From Eumeta japonica (Eukaryota > Arthropoda > Insecta > Lepidoptera > Psychidae), in assembly GCA_005406025.1 (NCBI GenBank), contig BGZK01000070.1:496001-560000 (forward strand): a stretch of 64,000 bases of DNA, written 5' to 3'. Under the pieces are notes generated by a model. It was not told the origin of the DNA and did no database searches. It saw only the letters and a program-made list of their open reading frames with translations. Positions 1 to 12,850 of this stretch are shown piece by piece. The translations under genes were made by a program, and so were the position numbers. Every line of letters begins with the position of its first letter. Position 1 is the stretch's first letter.

Positions 1-1351
1 AACACACCACGCTGACTTCTTCCTATAAAGCTGTAATACGCAGCCGCATAGAGTGTACAGTAGTATTAGCTCACGTACTTTTCACATATACTAACACACG
101 TTAAATGCTCAAATAAAAGCAAGTATTAAACAGTGTGCAATATACATAAACACCGATATTTGCTCTCTCGCTCTGGCTCACTAATTACAAGTGACTATGC
201 TTAGAAGACGGGACTGGGGATGCTAGGAAGCATGGCACAAAGAGAAAATAGTATGTATATTTCTGTCTCATTCTTTCCCGGCTTCATCCTACACATTTTT
301 GTATTTGTGTCTCTTACCTGTCGTTTTTTCCGTTGCATCCGGTTTGAAATCACAACCATTCAAAGGAAGTTTCACTTCAAAAATATATATTAACACTTAT
401 TAAATATTTAATAATAAAGTAAATAAACAGCTAATATGAAAAAAAGTTGAAATTAGTGTGGGTATATAGAATTCTAAATCTTAGTCCTATCAACTAACGA
501 AATAGGAGTAAGTCAATGTGCTTTGAATTGATCGTTTGCTTAATCCGACAGCTTAAACAGTGTAATGTGGACATCCTTACTGTGTTGAGGATGCTAAAAA
601 CTCTTTGGATGTATTTACATAGAAATTTGCTCCGTGTGCTGCAAAAGTCGACTGTATAAATAGTCGGGACGCTGCAACTGCACTCTATTCTACGCCCGAT
701 TCTTATTAAACCTTAACGTGTGTCCATTGCGCGAGCGCAGAGACGAGTTGAATGTTTCACTATTTGAGTTTATATAGAAACTTATTTATTCCAAATGTTT
801 CATTAGTTAGTATTTACGGGATAATGCGTCACATTCCGTCTGAAAAATGGCCAAATCAGCCTTATATGTAATCTGGATACTGAGGAGAAACACCGTTAAT
901 GTTTTTTTTTGTTCTGTACGCATGATAAAGAACGGTGACAAATCAGTGTCTTAATTAGGTTCTATAAGGTATCAAACTGATCAGAGTCCCTTGAAGGACG
1001 GGGAGTGAAATGTGGAATTTTTGAAAACAGACATATGTTTATTGGAAATGAAAATATTGATATTAATGGGCATGATGATCCAATGACTGGCGTGTGTATT
1101 TATGTTTGAGTGTTTGACATGAACTTTTGTGTACGATAACAAAAGTTGATTGTGAAACAAGAAACATGAAAGTAGAATCAATGGAGCGATGGAGATGCGA
1201 TTCACGCATAGTGCCCAAGGAACTAAGAAAACTTTGCGATAAAACAAAAAATATTCTACAATTTTTTTTAATTTTTAAAAAGAAACTCTCGTTGACTTTA
1301 CAAAGTTTTATACTGAACGATTTTTAAAACACACTTTTCTGTCCTCACCAG
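1..1351. other. Unique AT-rich non-coding DNA
   Basis: I see no gene here. The open frames at 981-1327 overlap on both strands, are under 90 codons and show no family motif. From about 1320 the sequence becomes a pyrimidine-rich run ending in CAG, which could be the end of an intron. Confidence 0.5.
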
Positions 1352-1403
1352 ACACCTATTCAACCGCCACCTCAAATACAGGCAATGTATATTCATTCCC
1401 CTG
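1352..1403 (+). CDS. Candidate 52-nt internal exon (Pro/Gln-rich frame)
   Basis: A good acceptor (pyrimidine-rich stretch ending TCCTCACCAG) precedes the segment and a good donor (CTG/GTATGA) follows it. All three forward frames are open. The first reads as a Pro/Gln-rich stretch (T-P-I-Q-P-P-P-Q-I-Q then A-M-Y-I-H-S-P); another is Ser/Thr-rich. I cannot name a gene. With only 52 nt, open frames carry little weight, so the call rests on the two splice-like ends. If real, the surrounding kilobases would be introns of a plus-strand gene. Confidence 0.28.
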
Positions 1404-2780
1404 GTATGAAAACTGTTTTCCATTTAGTAGATTTTTTATTTTGTAGTATACAAAAAATGTTGCACGGATACTAATAAAGACAATAAGAAGGGTAACTCAT
1501 GAGTGTGATTGGTGTTTTGCATTCGATATATTAAAATTAGGTAAACCAGTGGTAAGCAGTCGTACCACAAGAGACTTTGTCTTTACGCTTATTTCTAAGT
1601 CTTTCGAATGATTTTTGTAGTTTCATTCAACCTTTGAAATCGTACGAAAACATCTCACAAAAATGTACTCTTTGTGTATCCATTTTTCGGTAAGACAAAG
1701 CTACTTAAAATAATAAATTAAGACACATGCTGGAAACTTTATTAACTAATTTTTCTGTTAGGATCTTTTCAATCGGATAGGAACCCGAAGGCGACTTGGA
1801 AAAGTCATATGAATAAATTAAACGCGTTCTCACTTTACAGTCAGGAACGCCACGCAAAAATATGCTCAGTTTCAACTGAAACTGTGAACGGAAAGTCATT
1901 CGCCTCTCCTTCAAAATGAACTTGACAAGCTGTATTTATTTAGGCACCGCAAGCATTAAAATAATTAAGTTTGCTAACAACCTCGTGTTGGGCTTGTAAA
2001 GGGTTGAAATTTCATGAAGCTGAAATTATATATCAAAGTTGTTAAAGTTAATCCACTTTTACGACCTAAAGTTTCAGCGCGAAACGGGGAGGGTTAATGT
2101 ACGACAAACAAGCTCTGTAATTGAAACTGAGATTTTTCGATGTACCTCCAACTATGATTTTACGCGTGTGTGCATTGATTAATTTTCTTATCGTACACCT
2201 ACCGAACGTTGTATGATGAATCCCAAATTCAAATCATTACGTTTACAGATCGAAATTAGAATTTTGTGATAGTTGTAGTGCAGGTTTGTAGCGGAGTTAC
2301 GAGTACAAAAGAGCGAGTTGTTTTTTTGCACGGATAATTGTAGTTTTATATTGGAAAATCATTCTGGTGGAAACTTTTGTAATCAAAAAAATTTTGAAGG
2401 CTTTCATATGTGTATATGTTGCGTCTGATTTATTTTAATCCTTCTCAGATGAGTTTACGTGGGTTATACTGATATTTTTTAAAATTGACTATTTGTCCTA
2501 AGAATGTAAAAAAAAACTATAACAGTTTTTGAAAATCTCACACTTCATTAGTAATTACGTTAATTAATTAGTTAATTACGTTTTAATTGGTGCGGATTGT
2601 TATTTGATTTGTAATTCCCATTTAAGTCGAGAAAATATTCATGTTATGGTATCTTACGATTTTCGTCGGATCTAAGCTAACAAGAAAGTTGCCAGATACT
2701 TCAATGAACAGTCGGTGATGAAGCTCCATCTCGTAACTTTGTTTATTTCCGATTCAGTGAATTCAGATGTAAACACGTGG
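1404..2780. other. Non-coding, partly conserved-looking DNA
   Basis: No coding sequence is seen. Between 1700 and 2110 the base composition is more balanced and free of simple repeats, as often seen in regulatory or conserved non-coding DNA. The 69-codon minus-strand frame at 1705-1914 has no recognisable motif. Confidence 0.4.
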
Positions 2781-2839
2781 TCACCTATTAGATGACGAAC
2801 ATGAAGATGGGCAGGGACTGCTGGAAAATGGGACTGCAT

Positions 2840-3530
2840 AAAAAATTACATTTGCACAAATCTTTACTGCATTAGGTATCGATGTGAGACAAATGCCAAA
2901 AATTTTGCATGTACATCCGAAGGTTCGGAAGCTTTAGGTTGGATTAATATCGCATTATTTAACAGATGACCAGAAACCACTGCGTGTAAAGTGATGTCCT
3001 AGAGTAATAAAAAAATATAACGGAGAACCGTTATTTGCTGTACATAACGTGGTTAGAAGCGACGAGAGCTTGGTGTATTGTTTTAAAATTGTAAGAAAAA
3101 ACAATCAGCAGAATAGGTCTTTCTATTTGACAATTTGCCGAGGAAAGTTAAAAAAAAATCTATGCATCGGTAAGATAACGGTTGTTTCCTTTTGCAGCAA
3201 ATCGGTATACCTACTACGCTTGATAACCAAAGGACAGTAACCGTAAAATGGTACGTGTATGCTTGCCCAGCGTGTCAAAAATTGAGTTGGAGTAACGAAA
3301 GAGTTTTTGAAGGTCTCAAATGTAGAACTAATTTGTACAATGACGGATGGGTGGTTACCCATACGTCATAGTACAAATTTTGGAAAATATGATGTCTTTT
3401 ATTTCTGAAAATTAACGAAGTATTTACCGGTCTAGAAGTATCAGTGAATGCGTTCTTAAGAAAGACTAAGGTTACTGCTTTTTGTAACAGTTCCAAGGAA
3501 CCCAAAAGTGTGTGAATAGTAAGAGAATAT
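2840..3530 (+). pseudogene. Mariner-family transposase relic
   Basis: Read in shifting plus-strand frames, the segment resembles the middle of a mariner transposase. It has a helix-turn-helix-like part with ILHVHPKVRKL, then HYLTDDQKPLRVKWC, and the region around the first catalytic Asp (VVRSDESLVYC at about 3050-3085, where the family has a G-D-E-S/K-W core). Further on come fragments resembling the central transposase (VVSFCSKSVYLL and TVTVKWYVYACPA). The part with the second and third catalytic Asp seems deleted or unrecognisable. Stops and frameshifts are frequent, so it cannot code. It differs clearly from the second mariner near 30 kb. Terminal repeats were not located. Confidence 0.55.
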
Positions 3531-5390
3531 ACTTCGATAAACAATAAATATATCATAAATATAATGCATTGTATTCTTAATGAGAATTCAGAAATTTTCA
3601 GAATTATCCAGAAAGATCAGTAAAGTTTAATGGACTGTGATGAACATGAGCCATTATTAAAAAAAAACACTCGGGGACTGCCGCGGTAAAGCTATTGCAT
3701 AGCATTTTTTATCAACTTATGCAATAATAATTATTTATTTATTTATGCAGTATTTTTTTTCTTTGATAATAATTCAAGTTTTTCATCACTTTCTTCATTA
3801 ATAAATGCACTTTGTTTATTCATATTTAAAACACTTTATACACAAATTTTACGCGTATAGCTATTCACCAGCAACTGCTATTCATTGTTGTACATTGGTA
3901 CACCTATGTACACATATATACCTACATGTATACTTATGAGGCGCATGCGGTGAGTATGGCATTATAAAGATATGGTAGATACCTATACACCTATATAGTA
4001 TTTCACAAACAGCTGCTTACGTATTCGTCCGATTTCGGAGCAGCTCGTCTCGATCCGTGCGAGCTTCGTACAGTCGTACCATATACATACACGTTAAGCG
4101 CACGCTCGGCCGAGCTACATGGTAGGCGGAGTGGGGGGTTTTAGGTTTTATTTTCGTTACGAAATTTCTTGATTCGGTCGCCGCGCTCAAAGCCCGTGAT
4201 AAAAACTATGCAATAGCTTAAAAAATGGAAGTCAGTAGTAGAATTTATATCTATTCACGTTTCAGGTATATTCTCCCTCGTGGACCGCTCTATAAGTGTT
4301 TAACATAATTTTTAGTTATATTAAAAAAAAAAATTGTATCGTTTCCACTATCGTGTGTCTAAATAAACGTTTGAACAAAATTTTTGCACAGTTGCGAATT
4401 CCTTTCCATAAACACGCCAGAGATTCCTCTTATAACTAATTGAATTTTGGATTTTGTCCTATAACAGCAAATAGAGAAGGATTGTATATGTTGTGTCAAA
4501 GGTTTCTGTCACATTACAGGGATGGATCTTAGCCCAATTTTCGATTTCAGATTGAAAGGATCTTAAGTTTTCCACATTGGCTGATTACGTATAGTGATTT
4601 ATAAACGGAAACTGTCACCATCGCGGTGTTATCCAAGACAGTCCGAGACCGACGACTCAAGCAAATGATTTAATATGACTTAGGTTAGGAAAAACTTATT
4701 AGCAAATTCATCTGTAGTCAGATCGAAATAGTTCAAGTTTTTGATTCGAAAGCAATGCTCCGAAAGGCATCCTCCGGGATACAGTACCAAACCTTAGGGC
4801 AAAACTAGCACGAAACTGGCGTACTTTTCAACGTTGATGCATTTTCGTGAAATGCAGAGTGTATATGAGGGTCGGTTCATTTGCTAATTAATTTAGTCGA
4901 GGATGCAGACTCCGAATATGGTAATACAGAATTATGTCAAACAAAGCGACTCGGCAAGGCGCTTGGCTTGAATGCTAATATTTTCGTAACAAGGGAAGAT
5001 TAGAAGATTTAGATGATATTATGTAAAGGAATATCACAAGGGATGAAGGGTATCACAAAATGCGAACAATATTTCTTCGAAAATAGTGTTCACTGTACAT
5101 TAACCTTTTACCATGCTTGAAACACCAAAGTTAACTAGTAAGAAAACTTTGGAAAGACAGCTTAGTGTAGTTGTACATGATGTCTTTGCATATAAGGAAA
5201 GGACGCTTAAATTGAAAAAGCATGTTTTGGAAAACGTGGACCTTTATTAAAAAAAAAGGTGATGATATATTTTGTACGCAATATTTTTATAAGAATATTT
5301 GTCATACAGTTTTAACGATGGTAGTCGTGTAACAGAAAATACATTAGTGAACGAAGGTTGATATCGTTAATTTCACGAAACTTCGTCTTA
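3531..5390. other. Non-coding DNA with a CpG-richer patch at 4000-4200
   Basis: Mostly AT-rich and featureless. At 4000-4200 there is a CpG-rich patch that might be regulatory or an old transposon end. At 5117-5251 a short plus-strand frame of 44 codons (beginning MLETPKLTSKKTLERQ, ending in TAA) has a lysine-rich, coding-like look; I do not recognise it and consider it a probable transposon scrap. Confidence 0.35.
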
Positions 5391-5750
5391 GGCTTCCGGC
5401 GCCGATAACTTAAGAGCTCCGTTTTACGGCTCTTTCACGCTTCAACGCTCAAAAAAACAACAGCCTCCATCGAAACAGCATCCAGACAACAAACGGGGCG
5501 GAAACGATTCTCACTTCATCGATTTTTATCCCGCAGCGCGATCGCCGGAAATGGCGCGATGACAGAGCACACCGGCGGATGGGCCGTCGGTGCGCGGATC
5601 GAGTGGCGAGAGTGATTTATTACAGCATTAATAACGTATGCCGCGTGCACGTACGCGCAGTGGCTATAATTTGAGGGCGTATGAGCGCCTTATCCGTCGA
5701 ACCGAGAAGACCGCTTCGGCAGTAGACGGATCTCGTTTCTAACGGAGGCA
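5391..5750. promoter_or_regulatory. GC- and CpG-rich island, possible regulatory region
   Basis: This 360-bp stretch is far richer in G+C and CpG than its surroundings (clusters such as GGCGCGATGACAG and CCGTCGGTGCGCGG). It has no open frame of note and no repeat structure. Such islands in AT-rich insect DNA are often promoters, first exons or conserved enhancers. No TATA/initiator pair could be fixed, so its role is inferred from composition alone. Confidence 0.35.
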
Positions 5751-5784
5751 TAGCGGAAGTTTTTTTCATTTTATGAATTTTCTT

Positions 5785-6037
5785 TTTGCGAGTCACCAGA
5801 GAGCAGGTTCAACTAACTCCTCAGGAATTACTACTGCTTTACGGCTTTTTAAGAAGGAATAGGATGTCTTGGGAGTGGGTCACCGGAATGTTCGGCACTC
5901 TCACTCACTGGGCGAAAACCAACAACGGGAACTGCTACCTTACGCCTGTATTCTGTGCAAGAGCGGTATCTTACTGGCCGAGTGGGTCCATTTTTGTGCT
6001 GCATCAAAGTTGATGAGAGCATGGCTCTACTACATCT
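5785..6037 (-). repeat. SINE-like repeat family A, copy 1
   Basis: Read on the minus strand, the copy begins with a GTAGAGCCATGCT head, has the CACAGAATAC and GTAGCAGTTCCCGTTG segment in the middle, then GTGAGTGAGAGTGCCG, and ends near CTCTGGTGACTCGC. The same order occurs in copies at 13489, 27145, 46930 and 57777 on the plus strand and 42957 on the minus strand. The two small open frames here (5786-6013 plus, 5849-6049 minus) are by-products of the repeat, not genes. I recognise this kind of sequence as common in moth genomes but cannot name the family. Confidence 0.7.
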
Positions 6038-6039
6038 AA

Positions 6040-8540
6040 AATTTTTCATAGTAGTATAACAGGATTGCTGATATTCCTATGAAATATAATGAACATACAA
6101 GAGAATATACCTAGGTGTCTTCTTTCATTTTTCATGTATTTCTTCCAATTTTACAAAATATTTTATTTATGGCAGTTCATGATTTGCATGTTTCAAAAAC
6201 TTACTTCAAAGTATGAAGAAATTATCGAAATTCTTTATCAATTTTATTCTGAATGAATCGATATTAAAGATTGGCTTTTGTTTAAAAATGCCAATAAAGT
6301 ATAGTTAGTGTTTTGATCTTGAATTTCGAAGGTCTGTTACGAAATCAACAATGGAATTTTCAATTATGTAGCATATTTTTCGGTATTCACAATTTATTTT
6401 ATTTACCATTTCATTATTTTGCTTTTGATTGAGATTTCTTTATGTGTACTATTTGATTTATTTGGCGTTAGTGGATGCTTTTTTTTTTAATTACGTTTAA
6501 TAGAAAAAGTGTTTTTTCATACGCGTACGATGTATACTTTACCCGAACATAATGGAAGAAACAGGCATATAATTACATACATATATACTATTTGACTTGG
6601 AATCACGTTTCAATCTTGTCTTGTATAACGCGGTGTTCATAGCAGAATCATAACAATAATTCTGCTCTTAACGTATATCGAAAAAATTGCCACTGCAATT
6701 TAATCACTAAACTGTGCTTATGAAAAATACATTCCCAATATGGAAGATGGTCAAATACCAAAAATAACAAAATTACAGAAATAACAAAAAAAAAATCAAT
6801 ATTTTTTATTTTCAGGAACAGTAACTCACCGAATTTAGACAGTTTTTTTTAGACTGCGATAGCTTGATAAAAAGCGAAATATGTCCACAACTACAAAAAT
6901 AAAATACAAAGTAATATATTATTTTAATACAATTAAAATAATCTATCTTTAGACAGATTTAGAACAGATACAGTCAGACTACAGTCAGACTTTAGTCAGA
7001 ATTTAGTCTGACTGTAGCGTCGTAACCACGTAACTTACGTCCCAGAAGCCGCCTCAAAATCGACCTGTCAATTCGAAATCTTGCAACCAGACTCCGTAAT
7101 GTGAAGAGGCATCATATCTATATCTCTAACCCTCGCAAAGTGCCTCTATGCAGCGCCAAAATATAATAATTTCGGTGTTTCAAGCTCGAAGCTGCTCTGG
7201 TGCATTTCAAAAAATGTTTAATATGACTTAACTCATCGGTCAATTCGTTGTCAGGATCGAAGTTGGTACCCTCTATTTCGAAGGCAACGCTTTTAAGCAC
7301 TGAGTTACTACTGTGCACTGAATCACCGTCGTTAAGAAATCATGAGAACCACAGCCATAGAAATAACTCAACTCACGAAATAATTACAGCAACTCTTTCA
7401 TTTGTATCGCTCTTTGCTGGAATAACAGCCAAAAGTTTACTATTTTGTCTTATTATTAATTATTTAAATTGCCGTTAAAATAATTTTCATGAAAAAAGAA
7501 AACTTATTATTTTTTGACCGATTTTCTAGAATGGGCATTACATTAGATATCGATATTTTGATATCCTAAGCTCTAAGTAACTAAGTGACCTAAGTAACTT
7601 TTCTGATCATTGTATGTAAGTACGTGCATGTATTTACGTCGGTGTGGCTATTTGTATATGTGTATATGTAAACTTCGAATATATTTACACATAGAGACTG
7701 ATTGGAACATGCTTACATTTTCTATAGGACTTGATTAAATTTAGATTTCCTCTAAGATTTGAAATAATTGATTATGTAGATTTTGATATATCTCAAAAAA
7801 AAAAAATTTGGGAAAATTCTTTTTAACAAATAAGATTCCAAAATTTGATCTCCTTTATTACTGCATTAAATACTTCAAACGATAATTTTTTTGAGAAGTA
7901 CTGTGAACGAAGATTTAAAAAAAAGTATTTTTTTCCGAAATAATTATTAGATTTATAAAATACCTATTTTACTTTATATTATATTATATATATATTACTA
8001 GTTACTGAAATGAAATACATTTTGCACTTAACAAACTACGTTGAAAGTCATAATTCTCCTGGAAATCGATTAACTGATCAAAGGATATCGTAGTCGAGGC
8101 TTACAAAAAAAATGTTCCTTCAAAATATTCTTTAGATGTTTTGGATAATTGAATTTTAAAATTTATGTAATTTTGAGTTTAAGAAATTGCATTAAATGTT
8201 GCAAGCCCTTTTCAAATTGGTTAATTAGTTTTAAAGATATATTTTTTGAAAGATTAGAACAATTACAATTAGATTATTTTTTAATATATTCAATACCTAG
8301 AAGAGAAATTTTTGAGCTCAAAAATGTGTGAAATAATATTTTTGAGTTTTGCGAATGATAAAATATTATTGCTTAAACAGTGTGGGAATCTTCGGCACTG
8401 GCCTGCAAGGTCAGTTTTTTTAGTTCTTTTGATTATTATTTGAATACAGTTTATAAACAAATTTAATTATTTTTCTCATTAAATTAAATTGAACCTACTT
8501 CAAAGATTTGGCTTCTTAGTTTGCCCTAGTTTTTCTTATT
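6040..8540. other. AT-rich non-coding DNA
   Basis: No gene is visible. A small patch at 6970-7015 has direct and inverted copies of ACAGTCAGACT. The open frames at 7118-7478 lie on opposite strands over the same bases and have no motif. Oligo-A and oligo-T runs are frequent. Confidence 0.4.
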
Positions 8541-8995
8541 CAATTTCAAATTCATATTCAAAATACCTTTATATCATAGGTTATAATATAACGTTTGAAA
8601 TACGTCATAATGTTTAAAGAATTTACAGTCTCTTAATTATTTCCACTTTTTTTTTAATTACCACTTGTTCGTAACGCAGTTATCCTTCAAGAAGAACGAG
8701 CAAGAAATTTGAGGATAGCTCTTTTCAAACCAATTATGTAGAAATACAAACATATTTAAAACTATTGCAGGAAAAAACCTGTAGGAAGTCGAGCCCAATA
8801 TATCCATTTATCCTCTAAATATTCAGAGATTGTGTAATACCTCTTTGTGCAAAGTGTTTGCTTAATAAATACTTTAGATTTGTATAAGGTTAAATTTTGT
8901 GTATCCACAGGAACCCTATTGAACATGCGCACACAGAGCCCCCCGAAATGAATTTGTGACCCTACGAAGTCGACTAACATGTAAACACAGTTCAT
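8540..8995 (-). mobile_element. Jockey-type LINE 3' end, copy 3 (5'-truncated)
   Basis: The minus-strand frame ending near 8762 reads GGLCVRMFNRVPVDTQNL, then a Lys-rich part, then YYTISEYLEDKW and RLPTGFFL. The last part matches the end of the reverse-transcriptase protein in the copy at 15952-16645 (YYAMXISEYLEDK-like reading there). After the stop, both share a 3' UTR with an AAGAGCTA...TTTCTTGCTC segment and end in an AAAGGTATTTTGAAT tail. The copy is 5'-truncated just after the middle of the C-terminal domain, as usual for target-primed LINE insertions. Confidence 0.75.
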
Positions 8996-9004
8996 TTTTA
9001 TTTC

Positions 9005-9840
9005 TATTATTTAAATTATGTCTATTACGATTTTTATTAAAATATTGTATTTTTTAAAATATATATTAAATTTTGATAAACCGTGATGCCACAGTTAAAA
9101 TTCCAATTTCTTTAAACTTACTTCTATGAAAAACACGGGGTCCCCGCCCGTATAGTTCGCTAAGGCCCGCTTTTGTAAAACGAAAATTCTGTAAACATCC
9201 CCGCAGCAGGTCCCCAAAGCAGGACGCCATATGATATTAAGCTATTGAAACAGCCAAAATAACTCAGAATCATGAATAAAAATATGTAAATTTTGAGTTA
9301 ATGCAACAAAATATGTAACAAAATTATAATGGAGTAATAATAGAAATATTTATATTCCATCAGAAATATAAAATTTTAACTTCACTAAAAGAATATAATA
9401 TATATTTGTGATTTATCTTAAGTTTCATATGTGGAACTACTTATGTGCGGTTTTGCTATAAAATGTTACGACGGAAATTGCTTACGCCTGCTATTAATTT
9501 TTTTTTAATATTTTCAATACTAATTTTATTGATCCTCTTTAGTTTAAATTCTCATTTATTATGTAGATAGACATTTTAATAGCATTCATCTGGCAAAGGT
9601 CGTGCAAACCTTTAGCGGTAACATGAGCTTTTGACCTTTCGGGAAGCGAAGAGCTTCGAAGCCTCACCAATATGTTAGTTAACCCGCTTCGGGATAGATA
9701 AATATTTAATCGGAGAGAATACTTAGACTAAATATTTTACTACTTTGTATAAGGTTGATTATAGGGATATCGAGTTAATTTTTTGAACCAGATGATAAAG
9801 GAGCTATTCTTATTATTTTATTATTATTAAAAATTTACGC
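9005..9840. other. AT-rich non-coding DNA with two GC-richer patches
   Basis: Patches at about 9130-9240 (GGGGTCCCCGCCCG) and 9595-9700 stand out in base composition, but I could not link either to a gene or known repeat. Confidence 0.3.
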
Positions 9841-10130
9841 TTATTTTCCAGAAGGGTAGGTTCCAGTAGGTAGGTAACGAGTACAAATTTCTTGGTATAC
9901 GGTCTTTGCATATTTCTTTTCCTTTAATGACATCCATCAATCATTTCATGCAAGTTCATTGGTTTCGTGTGCTTAAAATTTGGCACTTTTTTGTTATTGC
10001 CACTAATTAGATGCGCATAGGATTTTCTAGGGCGATCTCTGCCGATTCTTTCATCTCGCGTATTCGCTCAATAGATTTGTTTTGTTAGTATACTTTCATT
10101 CATTCTTTTCATATGATCAAACCACCGTAT
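9840..10130 (-). mobile_element. LINE (endonuclease/reverse transcriptase family) C-terminal tail
   Basis: Read on the minus strand, this has the same layout as the end of the LINE at 40856-42170: a short Arg-rich segment (ERIRE-like, then RPRKSYAH), a spacer, a segment reading KHTKPMNLHEMID, and a final part ending in a TAC...TTGGAACC region. Direct nucleotide similarity to 42020-42135 in reverse is visible (TCTTTGCATAT, TCATGCAAG). A matching fragment lies at 51680-51960 and a weaker one at 55245-55480, all on the minus strand. It is full of stops. Confidence 0.6.
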
Positions 10131-10239
10131 TTTTATTCTACTTACTACATCAAGCCCCCACTCACTTTATTTTCCGTATTCATTCTCCTTTCAATATCTT
10201 TATTTGTAAACTTACTACCATATTACACAAAGTCATCTT

Positions 10240-10350
10240 TTATGCAACATACATGTGCACACACGCACACACAAACACACACAGAAACGCGCGCGCACGC
10301 GCGCTCTCGCACGCATTCTCGCACGCACCACGCACGTATCAACACACACA
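10240..10350. repeat. CA/CG-rich low-complexity tract
   Basis: An impure run of CA and CG dinucleotides (CACACGCACACAC, then GCGCGCGCACGCGCGC). The small frames across it are low-complexity artefacts. Confidence 0.8.
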
Positions 10351-10514
10351 TGCATATGCACTAAGACACTTATGAGCATTTATGCACAATACGGATTCGA
10401 TTATGCACCTTTTCTTCTTTAGTCGAGTTTTTATAGTCTTCTTCTTTTTTAGAACAACTCTGACAAAGTAACTATAGGAAAAAAATATTATTGAAAATAT
10501 ACTTATAAATAATA

Positions 10515-10556
10515 TAGACACAACCCTAATAAATTGACTTATTAGGGTTGTGTCTA
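10515..10556. repeat. Perfect inverted repeat, 18-bp arms
   Basis: TAGACACAACCCTAATAA at 10515-10532 is the exact reverse complement of 10539-10556, with a 6-nt loop. No transposon end or coding sequence explains it. Confidence 0.9.
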
Positions 10557-12550
10557 GGTTAGATTGAACGCAAGAGCATGATAGAGCCGCGGCACAACGC
10601 TACGAGCTCTTATCAGTACAATTTAGATACTGATCGCGGCTGTGCGAAGAGGATCATTGGCTGGTTACGCGGTGCATACGTATTTGGTCACCCAGTCCTC
10701 TATGTGTCAGCTGCTTTAAGGTCGTGACTACGATATATATGCGTGAATGTCCTGAGCTATTGCTCTCAGAGACGGCTACTTCGATGACTATAGTTTCTTT
10801 GGAAAAATTGTTTTATAAACGGAGGAGATTATGAATATTTACGAAAAGACGGATAATAAAATTCATAGACAAAACGAAATTAATGACATTCATAATGACA
10901 TTATTGACGCTTGTTCTATTGAAAATCTGGTTTGGAAATCAACATTTTTCTTTAAAATCTACGCATAGTTATAGGTTAGTATAATGATACGATTGCCCCT
11001 ACAATCTTATTTAGTGAAAATGATATATTGTTAATGTTAGTGTGAATCTAGTTAGTTAAGCCTATGTATTTCGATTGAAAAAAATTCACCTGAAATAATA
11101 GGGAGATGTGATGTATATAAACTGTAAATAGATGTATGGAATTTATGGAACAGATACGTAATCAGTAATTATAGCAATAATTATATTTATGTCACAATGA
11201 TATTAATGCCTAATATTTTAGCCAGTAATGATATGTTAGGATAGGTACAGATTGAATAATTATTGCTCCTAAAATTCGATTTAGCAAACATAGGGTACTC
11301 TTGAAATTAGTGCGAACTTATTAAGTTACTATGTGTCTTGTTTTATGTTGCATATTACATGCGAGGGCTCATGAACCTCCACGCGGTTGACGCCGCGTTC
11401 AGCATCTGGAGTCACGTTAGAAAAGCTATAAAACGACGAAAAGCTCACCGTGACCTATTTTAAAATTAATAAAGGGTATGTGGGAAAGGCGAAGTATAAA
11501 AAGGAGATTCAGTTTGTTAAATGAGGCAACTAGGATCATATAATTATATGGCGGTCCATCTGTGCGGTTCAGTTTCTGAAATGAACTGAACTAGAAGTGA
11601 CGGCTAATGGTATGGTCAGAATTGGTTTCTCATATAACTCATAGTTTCAGATACTGAGAAGACATGAGGGTAGGCTTTCGCTGGAACGGTGCTAGCCCAC
11701 CTGTTTTTTGTTAAAATTTTAAGTTAAAACCGGTTTTGCACAGATAAGTACATCGTATCTGCGGGGTTACGCGTGCTTATACATAAACAATAAGTACATG
11801 ATCAGTTGCAAATGAAATAAATCGCATATTGATAGCCATGTTAAAGGATGTGTAGTGATAGTGACACACCACTCACAGTGTACCGCATTTCAGATATAAA
11901 TAAAGAGTAAAGCCTTATACTGTCAGTTGCTACGAGGCTTAAGTATTGTACTCATTTTTTTTCTCGAAGGGGGACATGATATAATAATTGAGTTATGTAG
12001 GTAGCATGTAACGCATTTAGCTTCTGTGCTGAGTCACTCGCACATGGGATCGATTTATGATTTAAAAGAATAGAATATTAGTCGGTGCAAAAAAACAAAA
12101 AGAGTAAGGAAAAAGAGCTGATCGGGGTCAGAGATTCGTACGTAGACCTCATTTGTAATAAAAACGAAAGAAGTGAATACAATTAAGATCATAGTGAACT
12201 CATATAAAGTACTGGAACAGATAATTGAGAAACTAATCAAGTAAACAGAGCCTTGTCTATATTGCGTTTTTAGTCAAGAGAAAAAAAAGTTGTAGATATA
12301 AACTTTTTTATGCAAACAGAATCGATGCAGAAGTAAATGAATCATTTTAAAAACTAAACACAATTACAGAATATCTTTAGCCTATTACGATCATTACAAT
12401 TAAAAGGTTTTACGGTTTTTTATGTTGTTCGTATGAAAAATGAAAGTATTTATTCATCTATTGTGTCTCAAATATGCTATTGCTATTGTTACCAAGCGCT
12501 TAATTGGAGTTTTTGAGTTCCAAAATTTTATTATTTATCATGATTTATGT
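10557..12550. other. Non-coding DNA; possible decayed retroelement or promoter region
   Basis: 10560-10800 and 11360-11650 are richer in CpG than the neighbourhood and lie on both sides of AT-rich sequence. One possible reading is an old LTR-containing element, but I saw no polymerase motifs or matching terminal repeats. Confidence 0.3.
11539..11580 (+). promoter_or_regulatory. TATA/initiator-like pair
   Basis: TATAATTATAT starts at 11539 and an arthropod-type initiator (TTCAGTTTC, A at 11571) lies 32 bp downstream, the usual distance for an insect core promoter. A second TATAAAAAG lies at about 11496. No downstream coding sequence was found, so it may be a transposon promoter or a chance match. 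Confidence 0.3.
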
Positions 12551-12554
12551 AATA

Positions 12555-12850
12555 CTAGCGACCCGCCCCGGCTTCGCACGACACACTAATCATGTGCAGC
12601 CCGGTGACTTCTAATAGATGGGGGCGGTCATGTGACGAAGTTTTTGCAGACATCTATAATAAAGTGCCTTCCCTACGCCCAAGAAAAAAAATGAATTAAT
12701 TTGTAGGGAAAATATGACAAAAAATTGCAAAAAAAAATTGTTGATTCAAGCGCATCGAAATTTCGCAAGATCTCCTGACGGGCTAATCAGAAGATTTCCT
12801 GAAAATTTCACTAAAATCGATACCGCCGTTTTGGTGTCCATAGCGACATA
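12555..12850 (-). repeat. Dispersed repeat end of the CCGCGGCTTCG type (divergent subfamily)
   Basis: The segment opens with TACTAGCGACCCGCCCCGGC and TTCGCACG, a diverged form of the terminus seen at 20819, 46580 and 59890. The body differs from those, so this is a separate subfamily. Similar sequences are widespread in insect introns from general knowledge. Its inner end is uncertain. Confidence 0.5.

Noticed and set aside
5117..5251. Lysine-rich 44-codon frame
   Set aside because: Coding-like in composition, but short, single and without motif or splice sites; noted only as part of the non-coding stretch.
10082..10375. 97-codon plus-strand frame
   Set aside because: Largely translated from the CA/CG low-complexity tract.
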